Positions 46,284 to 55,602 of a stretch of DNA of 64,000 bases are shown one piece after another. This stretch comes from UBA964 sp031382085 (lineage in GTDB: Bacteria > Pseudomonadota > Gammaproteobacteria > Steroidobacterales > Steroidobacteraceae). The stretch is from positions 1-64,000 of the forward strand of contig JANMYM010000082.1 of the NCBI GenBank assembly GCA_031382085.1. Reading direction: 5' to 3'. Within the stretch, counting starts at the first letter, position 1. Every line of letters starts with the position of its first letter. Both the position numbers and the translations under genes were made by a program. The notes under the pieces were generated by a model. That model searched no databases and was not told the origin of the DNA. It saw only the letters and a program-made list of their open reading frames with translations.

Positions 46284-47946
46284 ACCGGAATTGATCGCCG
46301 CGTACCGACAGCGCGGCTGGTGGTCGGACACGCGAATAACCGACCTCTTCGACGCCGCAGTACGCTCGGAACCGACACGCCTGGCGGTAGTCGATGCGCA
46401 CAATCGGCTGCTGCTGACGGGCGCGCCGGCGCTGCGCCTGAGCTTCGCCGAGCTGGATCGGCTGGTATCCGCCTTCATGTTGCGATTCGTCGACGCAGGG
46501 CTGAAGCACGACGATATCCTGATCACCCAGCTGCCTAACGTTGCCGAGTATGTCGCCGTGTACATCGCGGCGCTCAAGCTGGGCATTGTCCTCAGTCCCG
46601 TGCCGATGCAGTTTCGGCGCGGCGAGTTCGAGAAGATCCTGCCGCTGACGGGGGCGCGCGCGATCCTGTCTTTGCCGCAGTTCAAGGGTGCCGATCCGAC
46701 GCAGGACATTGTGCCCGTGGCGCAGAAGCACGGTGCGCAGCTGCTGTTGCTGGGCGACAAGTTGCCGCAGACTGACAGCGCGGCACTGCGGATATTGCAG
46801 CAGCGCGTGCAGGAGGCTAACGTTTCCGCGGACGATATCGCGACGATCTGCTGGACCTCCGGCACCGAAGGCATACCGAAAGGCGTGCCGCGCTCGCACA
46901 ATCACTGGCTGGCGATCTCGCATGCGCATTTCGAGGGCGCGGGCATCCGCCGCGGCGACATCCTGCTGAATCCGTTTCCGCTCATCAACATGGCGGCGTT
47001 AGGTGGCTGCTTCATGAGCTGGCTGCATGCCGCCGGCACGCTGGTGCTGCACCATCCGCTTGATCTGCCGGTCTACCTGCAGCAGATTGCGAGCGAGCGT
47101 CCGAACTATGCGATTGCGCCGCCCGCAGTGCTCAACATGCTGCTCAAGGATGAGCGGCTGCTGGCGCAAACCGACCTGACAAGCCTGCGCAGCATCGGCT
47201 CGGGCTCGGCGCCGCTCGATCCCCTGATGATTCGCGGATTCCGTGAGCGTTTCGGCATCGAGATCGTCAACATGTTTGGCTCCAACGAAGGCATGTCACT
47301 CGCCAGCGGCCCCGACCACACTTCTGATCCCATGCAGCGCGCGACTTTTTTCCCGCGCTTCGGACGCAAGGAAGTCCATTGGCCGCAGCGCGCGGCCGCA
47401 TTGATCGAAACCCGTCTCATCGAACCTGAGCAGGGCACTGAGATCATTGCGGCGGGGTCGGTCGGGGAGATGCAGATTCGGGGCCCGACGGTTTTCGACG
47501 GTTACTTCCGGGCCCCGGAGCTAACAGCCGCTGCGTTCACGGCGGACGGTTATTTTCGTACCGGCGATCTGTTCGAAATTGCAGACGATCGCGATGCCCT
47601 GCGGTTTTATCGATTCGTCGGCCGGCTCAAGCAACTGATTGTTCGTGGCGGGATGAAGATCGCGCCGGAGGAAATCGAGGCCGTGCTGGCACAGCATCCG
47701 GGCATCCTCGAGGCCAGCGCTATTGCCTACCATGACGCCGTGCTGGGGGAGCGTGTCTGCGCCGTGGTCGTGCCGCGCCCGGGCATCGCCATCACACTGG
47801 AATCAATCCAGACCCTATTTCGCGACGCGGGAATGGCTATTTTCAAATGGCCGGAGCGAGTGCGCAGCGCGGATGCGCTGCCGCGAAATGCCGTCGGCAA
47901 GGTGCTGCGCGGCGAACTCAGCGGCGTTGCTGAGCGCGCCGACTAA
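46270..47946 (+). CDS. Acyl-CoA / aryl-CoA ligase (ANL family)
   Basis: A 558-residue AMP-forming ligase. WTSGTEGIPKGV is the P-loop, FGSNEGMS the A5 block, GYFRTGDLFE A7 and PRNAVGKVLRG the catalytic Lys block. Sequence around LSPVPMQFRRGE and RGGMKIAPEEIE resembles 2,3-dihydroxybenzoate-AMP and benzoate/cinnamate ligases. It would activate the free acid to CoA. Coupled to the SDR upstream; the TonB receptor follows after 140 bp with its own promoter. Confidence 0.87.
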   Translation: MQTTKPELIAAYRQRGWWSDTRITDLFDAAVRSEPTRLAVVDAHNRLLLTGAPALRLSFAELDRLVSAFMLRFVDAGLKHDDILITQLPNVAEYVAVYIAALKLGIVLSPVPMQFRRGEFEKILPLTGARAILSLPQFKGADPTQDIVPVAQKHGAQLLLLGDKLPQTDSAALRILQQRVQEANVSADDIATICWTSGTEGIPKGVPRSHNHWLAISHAHFEGAGIRRGDILLNPFPLINMAALGGCFMSWLHAAGTLVLHHPLDLPVYLQQIASERPNYAIAPPAVLNMLLKDERLLAQTDLTSLRSIGSGSAPLDPLMIRGFRERFGIEIVNMFGSNEGMSLASGPDHTSDPMQRATFFPRFGRKEVHWPQRAAALIETRLIEPEQGTEIIAAGSVGEMQIRGPTVFDGYFRAPELTAAAFTADGYFRTGDLFEIADDRDALRFYRFVGRLKQLIVRGGMKIAPEEIEAVLAQHPGILEASAIAYHDAVLGERVCAVVVPRPGIAITLESIQTLFRDAGMAIFKWPERVRSADALPRNAVGKVLRGELSGVAERAD

Positions 47947-48002
47947 GTCTCTGGCAAGTTGTTGCGGGCGCGCTACAACCGCTTAAATATCGCGTTAAAT
48001 AG

Positions 48003-48031
48003 TTGCCTTGTGCCGCTGCGGTGCCTAGTAT
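48003..48031 (+). promoter_or_regulatory. Sigma70-like promoter for the TonB receptor
   Basis: TTGCCT at 48003-48008 and TAGTAT at 48026-48031, spaced 17 bp, four of six matches to each consensus. The 55 bp from here to the ATG form the 5' leader, with CAGGGGAAG as the ribosome-binding site. No clear operator palindrome seen in the leader. Confidence 0.5.
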
Positions 48032-48086
48032 TCGCGCATCTAGTAATGCAAGTGACCTGCTCCTCAGGTCGCGTCAGGGGAAGTCA

Positions 48087-50531
48087 ATGAAAAGGGTTAA
48101 CGCTGTCGCAATGGGTTCGCGATCCGCCGGGCTGGCAGCAATTTGCGGTGCGCTCGCGGCTACCTGTCTTGTGCCGGGCGTCTCGGTCGCACAGACAGAT
48201 GAGACCGGTGGCATCGAGGAAATCGTCGTCACCGCACAGCGCCGCGAAACAGTCCTGCAAACGACCCCGGTTGCGATCAGCGCGTACAGCGGCGAATCGC
48301 TGGCCGACGACAAAGTCTTCACCGTCACCGATCTCGCGAATGCGGTCCCGGCATTTTCGCTGACCGCGGGCACGCCGCTGGACGTCGAGCTGAACATACG
48401 CGGTGTCACGAACACCCGCCTCGACGCGCCGACTGCCGACCCCTCGATCGGAACCTTTGTTGACGGCGTGTATCACGCGCGAACGGGCGACCTGAATTTC
48501 GATTTCTACGACCTAGCGCGTATTGAGGTTATTCGCGGGCCGCAGGGCGTGTTGTTAGGGAAGAACGTGGTCGGCGGCGCGTTGAGCATTATTACCGCCA
48601 AACCGAAATTCGACTCGTCGGGCAAAGTGCTGGTTTCTTACGGCAATTACAACTCGCAGATGATGTCCGGTTACGTCACCGGCGGCTTGACCGACAAGCT
48701 GGCGGGCCGTTTCTCGTTCCAGACTCGCAAGCACTCGGGCTACGCACGTGACATCCTGCATGATCGCGAAGTCGAAAACCTGGACGCAGTTCAGGCGCGT
48801 GCGCAGTTGCTCTATGAACCCGGCGACGACGGCTGGACCGTGCGCGGCATCATCGACTACAACAAGGACTCCACCAATGGCCTGAACTCCGTCGCTGTCG
48901 ATGGGGGAACCGTAAGCTGTGAGACCTCCTATCTGCGCAGCAATTGCACGCGCCCGTGGAGCAATTTGCGCCGCTACCTCGGCATCACGAATCCGCGCGA
49001 GAATGTGGCACAGGCCATTCCGTATGCCGGATTGCGTGCGCCGCTGCAGCAGTTCATGAAGCGCGAGGGCACGGGCATCACACTGGACATCCAGAAGCCG
49101 GTCGGTTCGTTTACCTTTAACTCCCTGACCAATTACCGCAAGGGTTTTGGCCAGCAGGTGTACGACCAGACCGGCGCGGGTCCGGAAGCACTGGGTTGGG
49201 ACACCGCACGTTATGCGGCTTTCTCGGCATTTGTCGCTGCAACCCGCCCGGTGGGCAACACCTCTAACGGCGCGTTCCTGTTTGCCGAGCCCGTCGGTGA
49301 GCGCGCCGAAGTCAAGGCGTTCAGCCAGGAATTCCGCCTGACATCTAACACCGATAGCAAGCTTGAATGGATCGCCGGTGTCTATTACAAGGACGATTCA
49401 ATTGACAAGATAGACGACTTCATCGGCGAGACTTTTTTCAGCTCCGTGACGGTGGGTCCGCTGGCTAACGCGCTCAGAACGCTCAGCGGCCAGTCCGAAT
49501 GGATCAACAACGGTAAGAACAAGAGCTCGGCGGTGTTCGGCCAGATCGCCTACAAATTCACCGACGGTTTGAAGCTCAGTGTTGGTGCTCGTTACACGGA
49601 AGACAAGAAATCCGGTGTGATGCAGGGCATCGCAATTGCCCGGGGAGATCGCTTCCTGCCAACCGACACCGCGACCCTGACACCGTTGTCACTGCCGGTA
49701 GGAACGAACAGCTATACGCAGGTTTACGGCCAGAAATGGAACAAATTCACGCCGCAGGCGATTCTTGAATGGAAACAGAGCGACGCGCTGTTCATGTACG
49801 CGACGGTGGCTCGCGGCTTCAAGGGCGGTGGCTTCGAGGACACGGCGGCAACGGCCGCCGCTGCGGCCCAGCCCTACAATCCCGAAACAGTCACCAACTA
49901 CGAAGTCGGTTTCAAGTCGAATCTGCTCAATCGTCGCATCCGCCTGAACGCTACGGTGTTCAAGATGGACTACAAGGATCTGCAGGTCACGCAGACCAAT
50001 GCGGCCTGCCTGTGCAACATCACTCAGAACGCCGCCACGGCTAACATCAAGGGCGTTGAGGCGGAGTTTGAGTTTGCGGTGACGCAGGCGCTGCGGCTGT
50101 CACTGGCAGGCTCCTATGTCGATCCCAAGTACGAGAACTTCATCGAAACGGCAATTAACCCGAGCACAGGCCAGCGGCTGGTCAGTTCGGGCAATCGCCT
50201 GCAGCGCACGCCTAAAGAGCAGATCAGCGCGGGGGTGGATTTCACCACCAGCGTCGGGAAATGGGCCGATGCGCTCAATTTCCACGCCAGCTACTCGTGG
50301 CAGAGCGATCTGTTCTGGAACACGGACAACATTGCGCGCCAGGAGCCTTATGGCTTGCTGGACGTGCGTGTGGGTCTCGCGCCCGAGGATGCGAACTGGG
50401 AAGTGGCGATTTATGGCAAGAATGTTGCTGACAAGCTCTATCGCGTAAACGCGATCGCGTTTTTCGGCGAAGAGGTGTCGCAGTTCGGTGCGCCGCGCAC
50501 CTATGGCATCGATCTCAGCTGGAAGTTCTGA
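48087..50531 (+). CDS. TonB-dependent outer-membrane receptor
   Basis: An 814-residue receptor. A signal peptide (AAICGALAATCLVPGVSVAQ) is followed by the TonB box EEIVVTAQRR, the plug domain (VAISAYSG, ELNIRGVTNTRLDAP) and a 22-strand barrel ending in the aromatic GIDLSWKF. This subtype is common in sphingomonads and Nevskiales-type bacteria and imports diverse large or apolar compounds, not only iron chelates. Its setting between a ligase and a carotenoid-oxygenase operon suggests the substrate of the cluster. Ends with its own terminator. Confidence 0.95.
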   Translation: MKRVNAVAMGSRSAGLAAICGALAATCLVPGVSVAQTDETGGIEEIVVTAQRRETVLQTTPVAISAYSGESLADDKVFTVTDLANAVPAFSLTAGTPLDVELNIRGVTNTRLDAPTADPSIGTFVDGVYHARTGDLNFDFYDLARIEVIRGPQGVLLGKNVVGGALSIITAKPKFDSSGKVLVSYGNYNSQMMSGYVTGGLTDKLAGRFSFQTRKHSGYARDILHDREVENLDAVQARAQLLYEPGDDGWTVRGIIDYNKDSTNGLNSVAVDGGTVSCETSYLRSNCTRPWSNLRRYLGITNPRENVAQAIPYAGLRAPLQQFMKREGTGITLDIQKPVGSFTFNSLTNYRKGFGQQVYDQTGAGPEALGWDTARYAAFSAFVAATRPVGNTSNGAFLFAEPVGERAEVKAFSQEFRLTSNTDSKLEWIAGVYYKDDSIDKIDDFIGETFFSSVTVGPLANALRTLSGQSEWINNGKNKSSAVFGQIAYKFTDGLKLSVGARYTEDKKSGVMQGIAIARGDRFLPTDTATLTPLSLPVGTNSYTQVYGQKWNKFTPQAILEWKQSDALFMYATVARGFKGGGFEDTAATAAAAAQPYNPETVTNYEVGFKSNLLNRRIRLNATVFKMDYKDLQVTQTNAACLCNITQNAATANIKGVEAEFEFAVTQALRLSLAGSYVDPKYENFIETAINPSTGQRLVSSGNRLQRTPKEQISAGVDFTTSVGKWADALNFHASYSWQSDLFWNTDNIARQEPYGLLDVRVGLAPEDANWEVAIYGKNVADKLYRVNAIAFFGEEVSQFGAPRTYGIDLSWKF

Positions 50532-50558
50532 CGGCCGCACTCGGAGCTGTCATCTGAC

Positions 50559-50597
50559 AAATGCCGTGGCGTTTTCGGGCTCCACGGCATTTTTTTT
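50559..50597 (+). terminator. Rho-independent terminator after the TonB receptor
   Basis: An 11-bp perfect stem (50559-50569 with 50582-50592), 12-nt loop and a run of eight T at 50590-50597. It lies 28 nt after the receptor stop and ends just before the convergent oxygenase gene, so it stops the receptor message; the reverse strand lacks a good T run. Confidence 0.92.
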
Positions 50598-50610
50598 GCC
50601 AGCGCCTTTG

Positions 50611-52125
50611 TCAGGACGCGCGTGCTGCGCCTGGCCACAGTACACGACCCGCGATCCAGGTGGCATGGAACCCGACGGCCACGCGTCCGGGCAGTGCGAC
50701 GCGCGCAATCGGTCCGTCGGTAATGCGCTTGGCGTTGAAGATCCAGGCCTCGGAACGATAGTCCGCCATGCTGGTGGCTAACGTGACGGCGTAACCGCTG
50801 TCTTCATCGCCACCCCGCGTGCTTTTCGCAAACGGCGTTTCACTGGCGTACCAGCCGGCCGGGTAGCGGTAAATTTCGCGGCTGCCATTTTCATGGTCGT
50901 ATTTTACAAGTCCTTCGAACACCAGCGTCTGAACATCTGTCGGGATCAACTGGTGATAGGAGTAGCGTGTCTTCACGCCATACAGGTAATTGTCCGGCAG
51001 GCAGAATTCGACGTTCAGATCGTCAAGCTGTTGTTCGTGTTTCTCGCCGGTCTTGAGATTCATCCGCCAGCGGCGCAGGTGACCGGTGTAGCGCAGGTAG
51101 GCCAGCATTGAACCTAACGGCCCCTCTTCAGGGTCGCGCCGTATCGTGGGGTCAGGCTGGAAGCAACCGTCCATGGTGATCCAGTCGCCGTCCTCCCAGG
51201 CATTGACCATGTGCAGCACATAGCCAGGTTCGAACTCAAACCAGCGCACTTGTTCCTGCGTGCCGTAACGCGGAATCACGCCAAAGCGCGTCGGCAGGTC
51301 GCGATGAAATTTCACCACGCGATGACCCGAGCGCCGCAGCATCTCGGTGTCATGAAACAGCGGGAAGTCGTGCAGGATGGTGAAATTCGGCGTGATGGTC
51401 GTGTCGTGTGGCAGGCGCGGCCCCGGCAGGTCGACCCGCGTCTGGTGGCGCATCTTGCCATCGGCGCCCACCACGTAGTACGTGAGATACGACTGGAAAT
51501 CGCCATAATCGTAATTGATGTACTCGCCGGTGCGCGGATCGGTCTTGCCATGCGCGTTCATCGTGGTGCGCAGTGCACCGCCGAAATTTTCTTCGCCTTC
51601 AGTTTCCAGTGTCAGAGGGTCGAGGCGATGCACACGCCCGGCGTTGTACCAGGCCGACAGCAGTTTGCCGTGATGCAGGTTGAGCGTGGTGTTGGACGTG
51701 TCTTTGCAGTAATCCGGGTTGATCGCCACCGATTCGCGTCCCTGAATACGCGTGAGATCGAACGGGCCCATCACGCCTGACAACTCGACCTTGCCGCTGG
51801 CGATTTCCTCGTGCAGCGTGCGCGTCTGCACCCACTTGCGTATGTAGCTCGCGCGCCCGTCGCGAAAATACACTCCATGCACCATGCCGTCGCCGTCAAA
51901 CCAGTGGTACGCGCCGCGCGGCTCCAGGATGGGGTTCGGGCCATTGCGAAAATAGGCGCCGTATAGATCTGCGGGAATCTCGCCTGCGGAGGCTTTGAGA
52001 TCAACGGCCGTGATCTCGGAGATCACCGGCGTGTAGGGTCCGTGCAGGTACGGATTATCAATACCGTCGACCCAGGTCGGACGATCCGCAGGGTCGTTAG
52101 GATTCAAATCAGTGTATTTGCGCAT
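50611..52125 (-). CDS. Carotenoid/lignostilbene cleavage oxygenase (RPE65 family)
   Basis: A 504-residue non-heme iron dioxygenase. All four iron-binding histidines can be placed: LNLHHGKLL, NAHGKTDPRTGE, ILHDFPLFHD, and VGFHATWIAG near the C-terminus. The DEDSGYAVTLATS and LHMVNAWEDGD blocks are also conserved. It cleaves an alkene bond of carotenoids, retinoids or stilbenes into two aldehydes. It is the last gene of a minus-strand operon with an isomerase, NTF2-fold protein and acyl-CoA ligase, which could degrade the products. Cytoplasmic; no signal peptide. Confidence 0.93.
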   Translation of the reverse strand: MRKYTDLNPNDPADRPTWVDGIDNPYLHGPYTPVISEITAVDLKASAGEIPADLYGAYFRNGPNPILEPRGAYHWFDGDGMVHGVYFRDGRASYIRKWVQTRTLHEEIASGKVELSGVMGPFDLTRIQGRESVAINPDYCKDTSNTTLNLHHGKLLSAWYNAGRVHRLDPLTLETEGEENFGGALRTTMNAHGKTDPRTGEYINYDYGDFQSYLTYYVVGADGKMRHQTRVDLPGPRLPHDTTITPNFTILHDFPLFHDTEMLRRSGHRVVKFHRDLPTRFGVIPRYGTQEQVRWFEFEPGYVLHMVNAWEDGDWITMDGCFQPDPTIRRDPEEGPLGSMLAYLRYTGHLRRWRMNLKTGEKHEQQLDDLNVEFCLPDNYLYGVKTRYSYHQLIPTDVQTLVFEGLVKYDHENGSREIYRYPAGWYASETPFAKSTRGGDEDSGYAVTLATSMADYRSEAWIFNAKRITDGPIARVALPGRVAVGFHATWIAGRVLWPGAARAS

Positions 52126-52137
52126 AGTACGTATTGC

Positions 52138-53718
52138 TCACAGTCGTTCACGACGAAATTGCAGGCCGGCATGTTCGCGGTCCCAGGTATCGGCGGTGAT
52201 GCCCTGCTCGCGAAACACCACTTTGCGGGCCTTGTTAGTTTCGGTCTTGGGAATCTCACCGACCACGCGCACGTAGCGTGGGATCATGAAATAGGCGAGG
52301 CGCGGCACCAGGAATTCGATCAGGCCGCGCGGATCGACGCTGCGTCCTGGCCTGGCAGTGACAGCCACCAGCACTTCCTGTTCCTCGATTTCACTGGCGA
52401 CGCCGATGGCCACGACTTCGTCGATGTCTGCATGACCGCGCACCGCCGCTTCGACTTCGAATGAAGAAATATTTTCGCCGCGGCGCCGTATCGTGTCCTT
52501 GATGCGATCCAGAAAGAAATAATTGCCAGCCGCATCGCGCCGGAACAGATCGCCGGTGTGGAACCAGCCGTTGCGCCACGCGTTTGCGGTGGCTTCGGGC
52601 ATGCCGTTGTAGCCCGCGTTCATCGCCCAGGGCAGGTCGGTGCGCACGATCATTTCGCCGGGCGTGCCCACCGGCACTTCGATGTCATGCTCATCGACCA
52701 GGCGGCACTCGGCGCCGCTGCGCTGGCGGCCACAGCCGCCGAAGACGCGTGAGTTCATTTCCGTAATGAGCGGCGAGGCGACTTCAGTCATGTTGAAGCC
52801 CGAGATGTAGTCGAAGCCGAAGCGCTTGCCGAGCTGCACGGTTTGTTCGTTGATGGGCATCATTGTTATATAGCGCAGCGGATTGTCTTGATCGTCGGAC
52901 CGAGGCTCAGCCTTCGCCAGAAACGCGCCCATCACGCCAATCAGGCCGGAGGTCGTCGTGCAGTTGCCGCTGCGCACCTGGTCCCAGAATTTCGTGGTGC
53001 TGAAGCCATCGACGAGATAGAACATGCCCGCGCGCGCCAGCGCGCAGTATGTCGGGCTGGTGCCACCGACATGAAACATCGGCAGGTTGACCAGCATCGA
53101 CTCGCCTTCGCCCATGTAGCCGTAGGTGACCAGCGCCGTGGTGTACAGCTGCAGATAGGGCGACAACACACCTTTCGACGGCCCCGTGGTGCCCGAGGTG
53201 TAGATGATGGACTGGATATCCCAGTGCTCGATGCTGGCGCTGTCGTCGAGTTGCGCGGCATTGCCCTGCAACGCTGCAGGGCTGACAACGTGCTTGAGCG
53301 CTGGCACCTGCAGACCCGCGAGGCGATCCGTCAATTCGGGATGCGCCACCATGACAGCGCCACCGGCGTTGTTGACGACATGCTCCAGCACGGCGCCGCG
53401 ATAGGCCGTATTGAGCGGCACGAACACCGCACCCAGATAATTTGCGGCAAACCACGTGAGAACCATCGGCATGCCGGTGGGCAGCCAGGCCAGCACCCGA
53501 TCGCCCTTGCGCACGCCGAGCTGTTGCAGCGCTGCGGAGGCGGCGCGCACCTGCTGCCGGCATTTGGCGTAGGTCCAGCTGCTGCCGTCCTCGAACAGCG
53601 CCAGGCGCCGCTCCGGACAGCGCGCCGCGCGCACGTCCAACATATATTTGAGGACACAATCCTCGCGCGCCGGTACAGCGGTGTCGAACCACGGCGGATT
53701 GTTAGGGCCGCGAACCAT
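52138..53718 (-). CDS. Acyl-CoA ligase, CaiC-like
   Basis: A 526-residue ANL ligase. YTSGTTGPSKGVL is the P-loop, GWFHTGDLF A7 and IRRRGENIS A8; KTETNKARK near the end contains the catalytic Lys. It resembles the crotonobetaine/carnitine and medium-chain acyl-CoA ligases. The start at 53718 (MVRGPNN) overlaps the NTF2-fold gene by 17 nt; the longer frame would add 90 residues of antisense-type composition and is not used. It likely activates an acid produced in the same operon. Confidence 0.85.
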   Translation of the reverse strand: MVRGPNNPPWFDTAVPAREDCVLKYMLDVRAARCPERRLALFEDGSSWTYAKCRQQVRAASAALQQLGVRKGDRVLAWLPTGMPMVLTWFAANYLGAVFVPLNTAYRGAVLEHVVNNAGGAVMVAHPELTDRLAGLQVPALKHVVSPAALQGNAAQLDDSASIEHWDIQSIIYTSGTTGPSKGVLSPYLQLYTTALVTYGYMGEGESMLVNLPMFHVGGTSPTYCALARAGMFYLVDGFSTTKFWDQVRSGNCTTTSGLIGVMGAFLAKAEPRSDDQDNPLRYITMMPINEQTVQLGKRFGFDYISGFNMTEVASPLITEMNSRVFGGCGRQRSGAECRLVDEHDIEVPVGTPGEMIVRTDLPWAMNAGYNGMPEATANAWRNGWFHTGDLFRRDAAGNYFFLDRIKDTIRRRGENISSFEVEAAVRGHADIDEVVAIGVASEIEEQEVLVAVTARPGRSVDPRGLIEFLVPRLAYFMIPRYVRVVGEIPKTETNKARKVVFREQGITADTWDREHAGLQFRRERL

Positions 53719-54091
53719 CGAGCGGCAGCCCCAGTTGGCGCAAAACAGTCTGCAAATCGAAGTAGTCACGCCACTCGGCGATCCTACCGTCGCGGAATTT
53801 GAAACGGGACATGTAAGGCAGGCTGATGGACTTGCCGTCCTTGACGTAGTGCTCCACGCCTTCGACCATGGCGCTGTCACCCGATTCGATGATCCGCTCG
53901 ACGGCGTAGCGCTTCTGCTGCATGCCACGCCCGAATTTCGTGAGGAATTCGCGGACCGCCTGCTTGCCGCGCACCGGGCCGATGGGCACATTCACGGCCA
54001 CGAGATCGTCCGTACACAGCGCCAGGACCGCTTCCAGGTCGTCGCGCACCCAGGCGGCGTAGTACGTGTGGATTAGGTCGGTGTGTGTCAC
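53702..54091 (-). CDS. NTF2-fold (limonene-epoxide-hydrolase-like) protein
   Basis: A 129-residue protein: TDLIHTYYAAWVRDDLEAVL, a central GPVRGKQAVREF, and RIAEWRDYFDLQT near the end, matching the genes at 26.4 and 31.5 kb. The strand carrying the Arg/Asp pair of limonene epoxide hydrolase reads VEGVEHYV here. The GTG at 54091 overlaps the isomerase stop (GTGA). A ligand-binding or hydrolase role in the carotenoid-oxygenase operon is inferred. Confidence 0.78.
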   Translation of the reverse strand: MTHTDLIHTYYAAWVRDDLEAVLALCTDDLVAVNVPIGPVRGKQAVREFLTKFGRGMQQKRYAVERIIESGDSAMVEGVEHYVKDGKSISLPYMSRFKFRDGRIAEWRDYFDLQTVLRQLGLPLDGSRP

Positions 54092-54696
54092 TTGGACAAC
54101 CAGCGATCCATTTGCTCGATGCGATCGGCGCCCCAGAACATCTCGCCATCGCAGATCAGCGTAGGCGCGCCGAACACGCCGCGGCGGCTGGCCTCGGCGG
54201 TCAGTTCCACCAGTTGTGCCTTGATCGCGGGCGACTGAATGGCCAGCGCAAAGGCGGCCGGATCCGCGCCACAGTCTCTGGCGATGTCGCACAGGGTTTC
54301 GACCTTGGAGACGTCACCGCCACTTGCGAAGGCGTGGTCAAAAACGCGATGCGCGTAGTCGATCGCGCGACTCGTCGGCAGCGACTGCATCCACAGAAAG
54401 CCACGCGCTGCCGGAATGCTGTTGAACGGAAATACTGCGGGCGATATATAGGACAGGCTCTGCTCCGCCGCGCAACGCACGACATCCAGAAACAGGTAGC
54501 GGCCTTTGGCGGTGTCCTTGCTGGGCGGCGCGTGGCTGCGCTCCTTGAAGATGGCGCCCAGGGACACGGGCTTCCAGTTCAGTGCCCGGCTGTGGCGCAG
54601 CGCCAGCGCCTCGATACGCGGCAAACCGATGTAGGTGTAGCTCGACGAAAAGTCGAAATAGAAGTCGATCGGCGACCGCTGGATGGCCTCGGGCAT
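54088..54696 (-). CDS. 2-hydroxychromene-2-carboxylate isomerase-like DsbA-family protein
   Basis: A 202-residue thioredoxin-fold protein of the GST-kappa/HCCA-isomerase group. IDFYFDFSSSYTYIG holds the glutathione-site Ser, GVFGAPT the cis-Pro loop and FWGADRI the C-terminal motif. NahD isomerases act on naphthalene ring-cleavage products; relatives act on other aromatic intermediates. First gene of the operon with the ligase and the carotenoid-type oxygenase, which supports an aromatic or polyene substrate. Confidence 0.85.
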   Translation of the reverse strand: MPEAIQRSPIDFYFDFSSSYTYIGLPRIEALALRHSRALNWKPVSLGAIFKERSHAPPSKDTAKGRYLFLDVVRCAAEQSLSYISPAVFPFNSIPAARGFLWMQSLPTSRAIDYAHRVFDHAFASGGDVSKVETLCDIARDCGADPAAFALAIQSPAIKAQLVELTAEASRRGVFGAPTLICDGEMFWGADRIEQMDRWLSK

Positions 54697-54759
54697 GGTC
54701 GGAACAGCATAAGATTGTCAGTCTAATTATGCAAGCCATTGCCGACGGCCATTGCCGCG

Positions 54760-54897
54760 CTAGCGGACTTCGCGGCTACCCCCGGCGACGCCATTGGCGG
54801 ACATCAGCACCTGCCACAGCTGGTTGCTGCGGGCGCGATACGCGGCAGCGCTGGAGGACAGGTAGTAGCGCCACATGCGGCGAAATTCGTTAGCCAT
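54760..54897 (-). pseudogene. C-terminal remnant of cyclopropane fatty acid synthase
   Basis: A 45-codon frame reads NEFRRMWRYYLSSSAAAYR, then ARSNQLWQVLMSANGV. This matches the last 40 or so residues of Cfa (E. coli end: ERFKRMFTYYLNACAGAFRA followed by RDIQLWQVVFS, from memory). The frame upstream has a stop (TGA) and no SAM-binding domain. So only the tail of a cfa gene remains, cut off on its 5' side. It may mark a deletion or insertion junction. Confidence 0.75.
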
Positions 54898-55177
54898 GCC
54901 ATCAGGGTGCGGATGGCATCCGCCTCGATAAAAGTGCTGTCAAGTGCCACAAGGGAATCAGGCTCCAGTTGCGAGTCCATGCTCGAGCGCTTGGCACGCG
55001 CAGGGTCCGGGCGGGTTAGCTTCTTCCGGTGCATCGCGATACTCAAGTTTATTCCCACTTGAGTGTGATCAGCCATAGCCCTGCGTTACCCTTGTCCTGC
55101 TGCGCGCCAATTGCAATACGAACTTGTGGCAATCCCTGTTAAGTTGACCGGCAAATTCACCAAGGTCAGTAAATCCT
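54898..55177. other. Gene-free stretch beside the cfa remnant
   Basis: Between the remnant and the iron permease gene there are short open frames (for example 54804-55076 on the minus strand) without family resemblance, good start sites or conserved composition. I see no gene here. The stretch probably holds the promoter of the permease and leftover DNA from the loss of cfa. Confidence 0.4.
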
Positions 55178-55594
55178 ATGCCAACAAAATCGGCCACCTG
55201 GTATTCCCAATTCGCAAAAAATGCCGCGCGATTCTGTGGTCGCCCGCGCGTGTTCATGTTAGCCATTGCGGTGATCGCGACCTGGATCGTGACCGGACCG
55301 TTATTCGGCTTCAGCGACACCTGGCAGCTGGTCATCAACACCGGGACCACCATCGTGACCTTCCTGATGGTGTTTCTGATCCAGAACACCCAGAACCGCG
55401 ACACCGAGGCCATCCAGATCAAGCTCGATGAACTGATCCGCGCGACCCGTGGCGCGCACAACGCGCTGCTTGACCTCGAGGAACTGGAACAGACGACGCT
55501 GGATGAATTTCGCGTCAAGTACCAGGCGATGGCGGCGGCCGCGCGCAAAGAACTCGGGCAGGGTCTGCCCGATACGGGCACGCCAGATCCGTAA
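55178..55594 (+). CDS. Low-affinity iron permease family protein
   Basis: A 138-residue membrane protein of the low-affinity Fe/Cu permease family. Two helices (VFMLAIAVIATWIVTGPLFG and WQLVINTGTTIVTFLMVFLI) are followed by the family hallmark QNTQNRDTEAIQIKLDELIRA and a charged C-terminal tail. The ATG at 55178 fits the family start; an upstream frame from 55111 is out of phase. It stands alone between the cfa remnant and the convergent enoyl-CoA hydratase. Confidence 0.9.
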   Translation: MPTKSATWYSQFAKNAARFCGRPRVFMLAIAVIATWIVTGPLFGFSDTWQLVINTGTTIVTFLMVFLIQNTQNRDTEAIQIKLDELIRATRGAHNALLDLEELEQTTLDEFRVKYQAMAAAARKELGQGLPDTGTPDP

Positions 55595-55602
55595 ACCCTG
55601 GC

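Noticed and set aside
45768..46901. Minus-strand open frame (377 codons) opposite the SDR and ligase
   Set aside because: Covers two good plus-strand genes; serine/arginine-rich shadow.
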